A DNA stretch of 64,000 nt from CALITV01 sp964415795 (lineage in GTDB: Bacteria > UBP6 > UBA1177 > JAKLFG01). The notes under the pieces were generated by a model that did not search any database, had not been told where the DNA came from, and saw only the letters and a program-made list of their open reading frames with translations. The stretch is taken from contig CAYQBN010000012.1 of the NCBI GenBank assembly GCA_964415795.1, positions 1 to 64,000 of the forward strand. The letters run 5' to 3'. Positions 41,855-50,133 of the stretch are shown here, in pieces. A program made the translations under genes and the position numbers. Each line of letters starts with the position of its first letter. Within the stretch, counting starts at the first letter, position 1.

Positions 41855-43039
41855 CTATTCTTTGAGCGCCTCGACACCGGGAAGCGTCTTGTCGCGAAGG
41901 AACTCGAGACTCGCCCCACCGCCGGTCGAGATATGACCGATCCGGTTGGCTACCCCCGCTTTGTTCATCATCGCGATCGAATCGCCACCACCGGTGACGG
42001 TATGCGCCTTCGCTTCGCCGACCGCCTTCGCCAGCGCTATGCTCCCCTGCGCGAACGGTTCCTTTTCGAACACGCCCATCGGACCGTTCCAGAAGATGGT
42101 CTTCGCTTTCTTCACCTCTTCGGCGTAGAGTGCCACCGTTTTCGGTCCGATATCAAAACCGATGAGATCGGACGGGAAGTTATCGTTGCCGAAGATCTTG
42201 GTCTCGGTCGCTTCCATGGCGGACGCTGCGACATGATCGACCGGCAGAAGGAGCTTCACCTTGCGCGCTTCGGCGCCTTTGAGAACCTCCTGTGCCACGG
42301 AGATCTTATCGGGCTCGATGAGCGACTTGCCGAGTTTCACTCCCTTCGCCGCAAGGAAGGTATAGGCCATCGCCCCACCGATGAGGAGCGTGTCGGCCGA
42401 GTCGAGAAGAGACCGGATGATGCCGATCTTATCGGAGACCTTCGCGCCGCCGAGTATCGCGGTGAACCCGTCGCCGTGCTTGAAGTTGAGCAGTTTTCCG
42501 AGTTCCGTTATCTCCTTTTCCATCAGAAAGCCCATTCCCTTGGTCTCCATGAGAAGCGGCAGGGCATGGACCGAAGCGTTCTTGCGGTGCGATACGCCGA
42601 AAGCGTCATTTATGTACACATCGCAGAGCTTGGCCAATTCCTTCGCGAACGCGGTATCGTTGTCCCCTTCGCCGGGATAGAAACGCAGATTCTCGAGCAC
42701 GAGCACCTGCCCCGGCTTGAGCTCTCTGATCATCTGCTGTACCCCCATGCCGATGCAGTCTTCGAAGAAGACCACCTCGATGTTCATGAGTTCAGCCAGT
42801 TTCGCGGCGACCGGCTCCATCGTATACTCCGGTTTCCGTTCGCCTTCCGGCCGGCCGAAATGCGAGGCGACGATGACCTTCGCATTATGATCGAGCGCAT
42901 GGCGTATGGTCGGAATGGCCGCCTCAATGCGGGTGGTATCGGTGATGTTCCCCTGTTTGTCCATCGGTACATTGAAGTCGGTGCGGATGAAAACGCGCTT
43001 CTCGCGGATAGCGATGTCTTTGATGGATTTGATGGCCAT
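41855..43039 (-). CDS. pgk: Phosphoglycerate kinase
   Basis: 394 residues from ATG 43039 (GGAGG upstream). It has FIRTDFNVPMD, ASHFGRPEGE, LENLRFYPGE, AILGGAKVSDKI and the terminal ISTGGGASLEFL motif. It transfers phosphate between 1,3-bisphosphoglycerate and ADP in glycolysis. The neighbouring genes are not glycolytic. Confidence 0.98.
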   Translation of the reverse strand: MAIKSIKDIAIREKRVFIRTDFNVPMDKQGNITDTTRIEAAIPTIRHALDHNAKVIVASHFGRPEGERKPEYTMEPVAAKLAELMNIEVVFFEDCIGMGVQQMIRELKPGQVLVLENLRFYPGEGDNDTAFAKELAKLCDVYINDAFGVSHRKNASVHALPLLMETKGMGFLMEKEITELGKLLNFKHGDGFTAILGGAKVSDKIGIIRSLLDSADTLLIGGAMAYTFLAAKGVKLGKSLIEPDKISVAQEVLKGAEARKVKLLLPVDHVAASAMEATETKIFGNDNFPSDLIGFDIGPKTVALYAEEVKKAKTIFWNGPMGVFEKEPFAQGSIALAKAVGEAKAHTVTGGGDSIAMMNKAGVANRIGHISTGGGASLEFLRDKTLPGVEALKE

Positions 43040-43078
43040 GGCTTTTCCTCCCGATGTCTGATTTAAACGAGCCGAAGA

Positions 43079-43107
43079 ACTATACCGCAGCAAGAGAAGA
43101 GAGTCAA
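43079..43107 (-). promoter_or_regulatory. Predicted pgk promoter
   Basis: Minus strand TTGACT (43102-43107), 17 bases and TATAGT (43079-43084). Confidence 0.7.
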
Positions 43108-43129
43108 TTTTTGACGGCTCGGTAAAAAA

Positions 43130-43158
43130 TTGAAAAACGAGCCAATGAACAGTATGAT
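43130..43158 (+). promoter_or_regulatory. Predicted mglB-mglA promoter
   Basis: TTGAAA (43130-43135), 17 bases and TATGAT (43153-43158). It is divergent to the pgk promoter, with about 22 bases between the two -35 boxes. Confidence 0.6.
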
Positions 43159-43187
43159 GCATTACCCGGAGAGGAGAGGCGCACATC

Positions 43188-43661
43188 ATGGACATCGTGC
43201 AACAGATAACCGCGCGGATCGCGGAAGAAAAAAAGACTCTCGGAGTAAGCGACCTCGTCGTTTTCGAGAGCACCAACGGTTTCATCCTCGCCTCTACCGT
43301 GGAGGGAGACGCCGTCAACCTCGAGTCGCTCGGATCGCTCACCAGCGGGATCCTTACCGCCCTTGACATGCTCTCCGATCTCTTCACCCAAGGAACAGCG
43401 TCGCTCCTCATGACCGAAACGGAAAAAGGCTTCTTGATCTTCCACCACATCAAAGAGCACTACTTTTTGCTCACCATCGCACCGAAGAAGCGGCGACTCG
43501 GTTATCTCCAGATGCATCTCGAAAGAATCGCGAGGAGCCTTTGTGACCCGGTTTCCCAGTTTGTGGCCGCGAGTGAAGTGAAGATAAGCGACCTCGACAT
43601 CGAACAGATACAGGTAGCGCTGGACGCGCAGTTCGACGACCTCTTCAAAGGAGAGAAGTAG
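43188..43661 (+). CDS. Roadblock/LC7 domain protein (MglB-like)
   Basis: 157 residues. The alpha-beta roadblock core reads VSDLVVFESTNGFILASTVEGD ... FHHIKEHYFLLTI, as in MglB-type regulators; the C-terminal helix carries DLDIEQIQVALDAQF. In Myxococcus MglB is the GTPase-activating partner of MglA and sets cell polarity. Here it lies 3 bases upstream of mglA, the same order. Assignment of GAP activity is inference. Confidence 0.85.
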   Translation: MDIVQQITARIAEEKKTLGVSDLVVFESTNGFILASTVEGDAVNLESLGSLTSGILTALDMLSDLFTQGTASLLMTETEKGFLIFHHIKEHYFLLTIAPKKRRLGYLQMHLERIARSLCDPVSQFVAASEVKISDLDIEQIQVALDAQFDDLFKGEK

Positions 43662-43664
43662 GCG

Positions 43665-44252
43665 ATGGCATTCATCAACAAAATCGCCAAAGAGGTCAAC
43701 ATCAAGATCGTTTATTACGGCGCAGGTCTTTCCGGGAAGACAACCAACATCGAGTACATCTACAAAAAGGTCGACCCGGCCAAACGCGGTCAGCTCATCT
43801 CGCTCAAGACCGAAACCGAACGGACCCTCTTTTTCGATTTCATGCCGGTGGACATCGGCAAGGTCGGCGACATGAACATCCGCGTTCATCTTTACTCGGT
43901 GCCGGGACAGGTGTTCTATGACCATTCGCGCAAACTCATCCTCAAGAATGTGGACGGGCTCGTCTTTGTCGTAGACGCTCAAGAGGAACGGATGGACGCG
44001 AACATCGAGAGCTTCTCCAACCTCAAGAAGAATCTCCTCATGAACTCGATTCTTTTCGAGAAGGTCCCGCTCGTTATCCAGTACAACAAGACCGACCTTC
44101 CCAATGCCACCTCGGTCGAAGAGATGCGCAAGATCTTTAATCCCCACGGCAAATATCCCGAGTTCATCGCTTCCGCCATTACCGGAGAAAAGGTGTTCGA
44201 CACCTTCAAAACCATCGTGAAGATGGTGATACAGAACATTTCGCTCACCTAA
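43665..44252 (+). CDS. mglA: MglA-type small GTPase
   Basis: 195 residues, the usual MglA size. The P-loop is VYYGAGLSGKTTNI (residues about 16-29), the switch region is ERTLFFDFMPVDIG, LYSVPGQVFYDHSRKLIL is the divergent DxxG-equivalent, and QYNKTDLP is the base-recognition motif. In myxobacteria MglA directs gliding and pilus polarity. No motility genes are visible in this window, so the output is unknown here. Confidence 0.95.
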   Translation: MAFINKIAKEVNIKIVYYGAGLSGKTTNIEYIYKKVDPAKRGQLISLKTETERTLFFDFMPVDIGKVGDMNIRVHLYSVPGQVFYDHSRKLILKNVDGLVFVVDAQEERMDANIESFSNLKKNLLMNSILFEKVPLVIQYNKTDLPNATSVEEMRKIFNPHGKYPEFIASAITGEKVFDTFKTIVKMVIQNISLT

Positions 44253-44281
44253 AATTTGATACCTGTCAGGAGAGAACATCG

Positions 44282-44692
44282 GTGCTCCGTTGTCCCGTAT
44301 GTCAACACACGGAGATGGTCATACTCGAACTCAACGCCATCGAAGTAGATCACTGTATCTCCTGTGGCGGCGTATGGCTCGACGCCGGAGAGATCGGACT
44401 CCTTCTCGACGACCCCGAAAAGGAGGACTCTTTCAACAGGCTTTTGACTGACGCCGGCGAACGGTGTGTCGAGCAAAAAAGACCCTGTCCCATTTGTGGG
44501 ACAACCATGAGTAAATGCGGTCTCGAAGAGAAGACGCCCGGACTCATCCTCGACCGATGTCCTCGAGGACACGGATTCTGGTTCGACGCGGACGAACTCC
44601 GGCGACTTCTTGAATCTCCCTCTTGTAATGCAGCTCCTGCCGCGGTGGCACTGGTAAAAGAGATGTTCGCTTCACGGATACCCAATCATTAG
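44282..44692 (+). CDS. Double zf-TFIIB-type zinc ribbon protein
   Basis: 136 residues from GTG 44282 (GGAGAG upstream). Two modules are seen: LRCPVCQ...CISCGGVWLDAGE and CPICGT...DRCPRGHGFWFDADEL, both close to the zf-TFIIB fold with the GxWxD signature. Such proteins are common beside proteases and membrane proteins; their role is unknown. It precedes lemA by 12 bases. Confidence 0.85.
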   Translation: MLRCPVCQHTEMVILELNAIEVDHCISCGGVWLDAGEIGLLLDDPEKEDSFNRLLTDAGERCVEQKRPCPICGTTMSKCGLEEKTPGLILDRCPRGHGFWFDADELRRLLESPSCNAAPAAVALVKEMFASRIPNH

Positions 44693-44704
44693 GGGAGGAC
44701 AACT

Positions 44705-45274
44705 ATGGTCATTTTAGGTTTCGTCGTTGCATTGTTGGCCCTCATCGTTTTCTTGTTTCTTGCGGTTGTTGCGATCTACAACCGACTCATCGCCCTCAGA
44801 AACCGGGTAAAGAACGCATGGTCCCAGATAGAGGTACAACTCAAGCGACGGCATGATCTCATCCCGAACCTCGTCGAGACGGCGAAGGGCTATATGCAAC
44901 ACGAACGGGAGACCTTCATCCGCGTCACCGAGGCACGCGCCAAGGCGATGGGCGCCGGCTCCGGATCGGTACGGGACATCGCACAGGCCGAAACGGGGCT
45001 TTCCGAAGCCCTCGCCAAGTTCCTGCTCACCGTCGAGAACTACCCTGAACTCAAGGCGAACGAGAACTTCCTTCGCCTGCAAGAGGAACTCACCTCGACC
45101 GAGAACCGAATCGCGTATGCCCGCCAGGCCTACAACGACGATGTCATGGCGCTCAACAACAAGATAGAGATGTTCCCCTCGAACATCATCGCCGGCATCT
45201 TTAATTTCACCAAGTCGGACTTTTTCGAGCTCGAGGACAAGGCCGATCGCGCGGCACCCCAAGTCAAATTCTAA
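44705..45274 (+). CDS. LemA family protein
   Basis: 189 residues. One N-terminal membrane helix (residues about 3-22) is followed by IYNRLIALRNRVKNAWSQIEV.LKRRHDLIPNLVETAKGY, the family signature, and a helical bundle ending with FNFTKSDFFELED. The protein is inner-membrane attached with an exposed helical domain. LemA genes are often next to HtpX-like M48 proteases, as here; the function is not settled. Confidence 0.95.
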   Translation: MVILGFVVALLALIVFLFLAVVAIYNRLIALRNRVKNAWSQIEVQLKRRHDLIPNLVETAKGYMQHERETFIRVTEARAKAMGAGSGSVRDIAQAETGLSEALAKFLLTVENYPELKANENFLRLQEELTSTENRIAYARQAYNDDVMALNNKIEMFPSNIIAGIFNFTKSDFFELEDKADRAAPQVKF

Positions 45275-45304
45275 CAGACCTTTTGACGAGGGTGATAAAC
45301 GGCG

Positions 45305-46735
45305 GTGTGGGAACTCATCGAAGGCAATAAGCGCCGTGCACTGTGGTTGTTCGTGGCGCTCTCTTTGATTTTTCTCTCGCTCGGCTTCCTCATCGGCGAA
45401 ACCATGTTTCCCAGCGACATGCCTTTCTCCGGTCCCGGCCCGTGGATCGGCACCGCCATCGCTGCCATCGTCGCACTGGTCCTCGGCGCCATCGCCTACT
45501 GGGCCGGAGACGACATCGTCATGTCGGTGAGCCACGCCATCCTCGTTACGAAGGAGCAACATCCTCAACTCTACAATGTCACCGAGGAAATGAAAATCGC
45601 CGCAGGACTCGAGCGAATGCCCGAGATATACCTCATCGCGGACGATTCCGCGAATGCGTTCGCCACCGGGATCCGCCCCGAAAAAGCGGCCATCGCCGTT
45701 ACACAAGGACTGGTGGAACGGCTAAATCGCGAGGAACTGCAGGGCGTCGTCGCCCACGAGATGGCGCACATCATCAACCGTGATGTCCTTTTCATGTCGT
45801 TCGCAGGGGTTCTCCTTGGTTCTATCGCGATGGTAAGCGAAGGGTTCCTGCGCGGATTCATCTACGGAAAGAACTCGCGGGGCGCCCGGCTGCGCGGCGG
45901 CGGTCGCACTCACCCCATTGTACTGCTCGTGACCTTGGTCTTCGCTATCCTCGCTCCTTTTCTTGCCCGTATATTCTACTTTGCCGCCTCTCGCCGACGG
46001 GAATATCTCGCCGACGCGACGGCCGTGCGCCTCACCCGCTACCCTGAAGGGTTGGCGTCGGCGCTCGAGAAGATCTCCGCCACGCCTACCGACATGGAGA
46101 TCTACAATCGCTTCACCGCGCCACTTTTCATCGTTCATCCTTTCGAGACCTCCTCAGAGACTCGTTCTTCATTCTTCGCGGCCGGGTCCACTCACCCGCC
46201 GGTCACGGAGCGAATACGCATCCTGCGATCGCTTACCGGCGCCGGATACCGCGACTACGAGGGTGCTTTCATGAAAGTGACGAAAAAGGCCACGCTCATT
46301 CCCGAACGGATGCTCCGTGACAAGACACCGATCCCGTTGCGCACTCCCCCACCTTTTGCCGGGGAGCCCTCGCGCGCTCAGAAACGGCGTGATCTGCGAG
46401 ACATCGCCCTCGCGGCGGCCGGGTTCTCGTTCCTCACCTGTGCGTGTGGATTGAAAGTCAAGGTACCGGGGACTATCGGGACATACGGATTTCCCTGCCC
46501 TCGATGCGGGCGCCTGCTCTTCCTGCCGAATGCCGATTCTGGAGAAGCGCCTCAAAACACGAGCAACAACCCTTCCGTTGAGGAAACGCCGCTCGTTTAT
46601 ACCCGTAAGGGCGAACAGTGGGAAAGTTTCTCCTGTTCCTGCGGCAACATCATAAACCTTTCGCCTCTGTTTCGAGCCCGTGCGATATCCTGCCGCCGGT
46701 GCGGCAGAAAGATCACGATAGAATATCCTTACTGA
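45305..46735 (+). CDS. M48 family HtpX-like protease with C-terminal zinc ribbons
   Basis: 476 residues. Helices at about residues 14-34 and 46-66 are followed by the zinc-site HEMAHIINRD (H-E-x-x-H near residue 152), further helices, and SRRREYLADATAV with the third zinc ligand Glu. The core ends near residue 320. The tail (about 150 residues) has CACG...CPRCG and CSCG...CRRCG, two zinc-ribbon-like modules not found in classic HtpX. GTG 45305 is preceded by GAGGG. It would degrade or quality-control membrane proteins. It forms a set with LemA and the zf-TFIIB protein. Confidence 0.88.
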   Translation: MWELIEGNKRRALWLFVALSLIFLSLGFLIGETMFPSDMPFSGPGPWIGTAIAAIVALVLGAIAYWAGDDIVMSVSHAILVTKEQHPQLYNVTEEMKIAAGLERMPEIYLIADDSANAFATGIRPEKAAIAVTQGLVERLNREELQGVVAHEMAHIINRDVLFMSFAGVLLGSIAMVSEGFLRGFIYGKNSRGARLRGGGRTHPIVLLVTLVFAILAPFLARIFYFAASRRREYLADATAVRLTRYPEGLASALEKISATPTDMEIYNRFTAPLFIVHPFETSSETRSSFFAAGSTHPPVTERIRILRSLTGAGYRDYEGAFMKVTKKATLIPERMLRDKTPIPLRTPPPFAGEPSRAQKRRDLRDIALAAAGFSFLTCACGLKVKVPGTIGTYGFPCPRCGRLLFLPNADSGEAPQNTSNNPSVEETPLVYTRKGEQWESFSCSCGNIINLSPLFRARAISCRRCGRKITIEYPY

Positions 46736-47994
46736 TCGGCTATCGCTATCTCGCCGAGAAGATGTTTGAGTCGTTCGAGTCCCTCGGCGATATTGTCTAG
46801 GCTTGTCGCATAGGAAAAGCGGACATATCCGGGCGCACCGAACGCCTCGCCGGGAACCACGGCGATATGCGCTTCGTCCAGAAGGAGGTTGGCCAGATCA
46901 ATGGTCGTAGTAATGGTCCGATCGCCCAGCATCCCGCCGAGATATCTCTGGAAATTAGCAAAAAGATAGAATGCGCCATCGGGGCGGATTGCGGTAAGAT
47001 GCGGTATCTTGGCTATCTCGTCGTAAATGAATCGGCGACGACGATCGAACTTGCCCACCATGGCCTCCACATCGGTCTGGGGGCCATTGAGTGCCTCGAC
47101 CGCAGCATGCATCGTTATGGTGTTGGTATTCGAAGTCGTGTGATCGAGGAAGTGCTTCATGCGGTCCATAACATCGCGTGGCCCTGCGGCATAGCCGATG
47201 CGCCAACCGGTCATGGCGTACGCCTTTGAGAAACCATTCACGACGATGACATTGCGCCGCAGTTTCTCGCCGACCACCGAAGCGGCAGAGATGTGCGTAT
47301 TGGTGTCATAGGTGAGCCGTTCGTATATCTCATCGCTGATGACATAGATGTCGCGTTCGGCAAGATAGTTCACTATCTCCTCGAGATCGGCCGCCCGATA
47401 GACGGCACCGGTCGGGTTGTTCGGCGAATTGATGACGACGGCGCGAGTCTTCTCGGTGAGGACCACCTTGACATCATCGAGGCGGAGACGGAATCCGAAC
47501 TCCTCCTTGGGATAGCAGAAGACCGGTATGCCGCGAGAAAGTCTTACCATGCTCACATAGCTCACCCAATAGGGAGCCGGTATCACCACCTCATCTCCGG
47601 GTGAAACGATCGACTGCAGCAACGCATAGATGGCGTATTTCGCGCCGGGCGTTACCGCGATGTTGTTTTCCTCGTAGTGCAGATTGTTCTCGCGCAGGAA
47701 CTTTTGGCGTATCGCCGTCTTGAGCTCCTTGATGCCCGACGAATCGGTGTATTTCGTGAAACCGAGATCTATCGCTTTCTTCGCCGCTTCCTTTATCCGT
47801 TTGGGGGTGTCGAAGTCCGGCTCACCGGCCGAGAAACTGATGACATTGATGCCTCGCTCGTTCATCGCTTTCGCCTTCGCCGCGATCTCGAGCGTCGCCG
47901 ATTTCCCGATCATTGCGGTAGCGCTGCTTAATCGTCCTCGTTTACGATCGGGGACACTAGGGGAAGAATGCTGATCCTTCTGTTTCTTATCCAT
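46729..47994 (-). CDS. Aspartate/aromatic-type aminotransferase (class I/II)
   Basis: 421 residues. It has SFSAGEPDFDTP near residue 52, VINSPNNPTGAVY and NGFSKAYAMTGWRIGY with the PLP Lys. These match AspC-like class I/II aminotransferases. The first about 25 residues (KKQKDQHSSPSVPDRKRGRL) are an extra basic segment; later Met starts exist, but AGGAG before ATG 47994 supports this one. It transfers amino groups between aspartate-like donors and 2-oxo acids. It follows the kinase gene by 23 bases. Confidence 0.92.
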   Translation of the reverse strand: MDKKQKDQHSSPSVPDRKRGRLSSATAMIGKSATLEIAAKAKAMNERGINVISFSAGEPDFDTPKRIKEAAKKAIDLGFTKYTDSSGIKELKTAIRQKFLRENNLHYEENNIAVTPGAKYAIYALLQSIVSPGDEVVIPAPYWVSYVSMVRLSRGIPVFCYPKEEFGFRLRLDDVKVVLTEKTRAVVINSPNNPTGAVYRAADLEEIVNYLAERDIYVISDEIYERLTYDTNTHISAASVVGEKLRRNVIVVNGFSKAYAMTGWRIGYAAGPRDVMDRMKHFLDHTTSNTNTITMHAAVEALNGPQTDVEAMVGKFDRRRRFIYDEIAKIPHLTAIRPDGAFYLFANFQRYLGGMLGDRTITTTIDLANLLLDEAHIAVVPGEAFGAPGYVRFSYATSLDNIAEGLERLKHLLGEIAIADQ

Positions 47995-48017
47995 CGTGAT
48001 CTCCTGCGGATAGAACC

Positions 48018-49952
48018 CTACTGGAAAAGATTGCGCACTATCTTCTCGTGTTGCCCCGCCTTAAGTTCGACGGGGATAACACGATCGACATTGTAGGTCT
48101 GATTCTTGATCCGAATCTTGTGCTCGCCCGGCGGAAGCTCGTATTTATTGAGCGGAGTAGTTTGTATGGGTTTCTCGTTAATGTAAACGAAAGTCGAAGG
48201 GGTGGTGATGATGGTGAGATAGGCCCGGTCAGGCCTCAGGCCCTCTTCGGGAGCTGCGGTTTTCTTCTGCTCGACTTGAGGTTCCTGTGGTTTTTCCTCC
48301 TTTTTGTGCACGATCTTCACTCCCTTGAGCGGCTTCAGAATGAGATCCACTCGGGGCTGCAGGTTGGCACTCGTTACCACTCCGAGGTTCTGTTGAACCG
48401 GCTGATACCCTTCCTTTTCCAAACGGATCACCACCTCGACCCCCACCGGTATCTCGACCATGAACGGCGTCTGTCTCTCGGAATCCTTGTCGTTGACGAA
48501 AATCCGGGCACCACTGGGATCGGAGTTGACGGTAATGAAGGCCTTCTGTTCGCCGACACGCGCCATGGTAACGACCTTGGTCTGAGTCTCGCCTTCCTTG
48601 AGGGTGATCGTCTCCTGCTTTGTAATGTACCCTTCTCGGCGCAATTCTATCTCATGCTGCCCGGGCATAATCCCCTCTATCTTACAGGGGGTCTCGCACC
48701 GCTTGTGTTGCATCGTACCGGGGTCAAGATTCACCAATGTCCCAAACACATTGGACTCGACGATGAGCGTCGCCGCCCGCTTCGTTTCGCGAATCACGAG
48801 CCATCCCACCGCGCCGAGAACGACGATCAGTACGGCCACCGCTATCGAAACAAGGAACGCACTCGTCTTCGATCGGCCAGCCGGCATAACGATCACCGAT
48901 TCCTCATCCTCGTCATCCCTCGAAAAAGAGGGAGAAGCAACGAGTTGCGGAGTATAGTTCTTGGGCATCTTGAGCTGTTTGTACCGCTCTATCTTCGCCA
49001 TATCCTCTTCGAGCTCGGCGGCAAAGAACTCGCTCATGAAATTCATGAGATCCTGCCGATCAAACCTGCGATTGCTGGCGAAAATGAAACGACGGAGGTC
49101 CTCGGCGAATTCGCTCGCCCACTGGTAACGGTCGTCCCGGTTCTTCGCGAGCGATTTGAGAACGATCCTATCGAGTTCCGGCGTCACATCGTGATTGAAC
49201 AACGATGGAGGCGGCACCTCCGCCTTGCGTATCTTCTCGAGCGTCTCGACATCGTTCTTCCCCAAAAAGAGCCTCTTGCCGGTGAGCATCTCGAAGAAGA
49301 CGACACCGAGCGAAAAAATGTCGGAACGCCGATCGAGCGGCATCGCGGCCACCTGCTCGGGAGACATGTAACTGAACTTGCCTTTGAGCATACCGGCCTG
49401 TGTCTTGGTAGATTTCGACTTCGCCTTGGCGATGCCGAAATCTATCAGTTTGACGGTTCCCTCATAGGAAATGATGATGTTTTGGGGCGATATGTCCCTA
49501 TGTACGATGTTGAGCGGGTTCATCTTCTCGTCGGTCTTGCGGTGGGCATAGTCGAGCCCGTCGCACACCTGCGCAATGATGTGCGCCGATTGTTCCACCG
49601 GCATGAGAAGATCGACCTTCTTCATCTGCTTGCGGATCGTCTTGAGATCTTTGCCGTTGACGAGCTCCATTGCGATGAAGTAGGAATCCTCTATCTTGCC
49701 GAGCTCAAGTATCTGAACGATATTCGGGTGTTGGAGCTGAACCGCGATCTTGGCCTCGTCTATAAACATACGAATGAAATCGGCATCTTCCGCGACTTCG
49801 GGAAGGATCTTCTTTATGGCGACGATCTTTTCGAACCCTTCGACGCCGAACATTTTCGCCTTGTAGACCTCGGCCATGCCGCCGACATTGATGAGTTCCA
49901 AAAGGTAATACTTCCCGAAGAGGCGCGGGAGGCTGAGCATGCGATCAGCCAT
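48018..49952 (-). CDS. Ser/Thr protein kinase with membrane helix and PEGA repeats
   Basis: 644 residues. The kinase domain (residues about 12-280) shows GGMAEVYKAK, VAIKKIL, HRDISPQN, LIDFGIAKAK and YMSPEQVA. A membrane helix (about 365-392, FLVSIAVAVLIVVLGAVGWL) is followed by three PEGA-like beta domains (starting near GTLVNLDPG, SDPSGARIFVND and TTPSTFVYINE). PEGA domains usually act outside the membrane, where they may sense envelope signals; the kinase faces the cytoplasm. The HRDxSPQN form is common in myxobacterial kinases. It lies upstream of the aminotransferase gene. Confidence 0.93.
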   Translation of the reverse strand: MADRMLSLPRLFGKYYLLELINVGGMAEVYKAKMFGVEGFEKIVAIKKILPEVAEDADFIRMFIDEAKIAVQLQHPNIVQILELGKIEDSYFIAMELVNGKDLKTIRKQMKKVDLLMPVEQSAHIIAQVCDGLDYAHRKTDEKMNPLNIVHRDISPQNIIISYEGTVKLIDFGIAKAKSKSTKTQAGMLKGKFSYMSPEQVAAMPLDRRSDIFSLGVVFFEMLTGKRLFLGKNDVETLEKIRKAEVPPPSLFNHDVTPELDRIVLKSLAKNRDDRYQWASEFAEDLRRFIFASNRRFDRQDLMNFMSEFFAAELEEDMAKIERYKQLKMPKNYTPQLVASPSFSRDDEDEESVIVMPAGRSKTSAFLVSIAVAVLIVVLGAVGWLVIRETKRAATLIVESNVFGTLVNLDPGTMQHKRCETPCKIEGIMPGQHEIELRREGYITKQETITLKEGETQTKVVTMARVGEQKAFITVNSDPSGARIFVNDKDSERQTPFMVEIPVGVEVVIRLEKEGYQPVQQNLGVVTSANLQPRVDLILKPLKGVKIVHKKEEKPQEPQVEQKKTAAPEEGLRPDRAYLTIITTPSTFVYINEKPIQTTPLNKYELPPGEHKIRIKNQTYNVDRVIPVELKAGQHEKIVRNLFQ

Positions 49953-49985
49953 CGGTCAAAAATCTCCGCCGTAAAATCAAGAGGT

Positions 49986-50013
49986 ATCGTAGTGGGCACC
50001 GGCGATAAGTCAA
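49986..50013 (-). promoter_or_regulatory. Predicted kinase gene promoter
   Basis: Minus strand TTGACT (50008-50013), a 16-base spacer and TACGAT (49986-49991). Confidence 0.55.
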
Positions 50014-50080
50014 ATTTTTGAGGCTTTTCAACGAGAGGAAAACAGGGCTCGCAGAACGAGGAACACCTGCGCATCTTTTC

Positions 50081-50109
50081 TTGCAAACACCCACTCTTCC
50101 GCATAGGAT
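50081..50109 (+). promoter_or_regulatory. Predicted MATE transporter promoter
   Basis: TTGCAA (50081-50086), 17 bases and TAGGAT (50104-50109). Confidence 0.45.
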
Positions 50110-50133
50110 GCCACGATTTTTAGAAATAACGCC

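Noticed and set aside
41228..43066. Long plus-strand frame (612 codons) opposite pyrG and pgk
   Set aside because: It spans two conserved essential genes on the other strand; protein composition is non-natural and no domain is seen.
48048..50021. Plus-strand frame (657 codons) opposite the kinase
   Set aside because: The kinase has complete motifs; this frame is its mirror.
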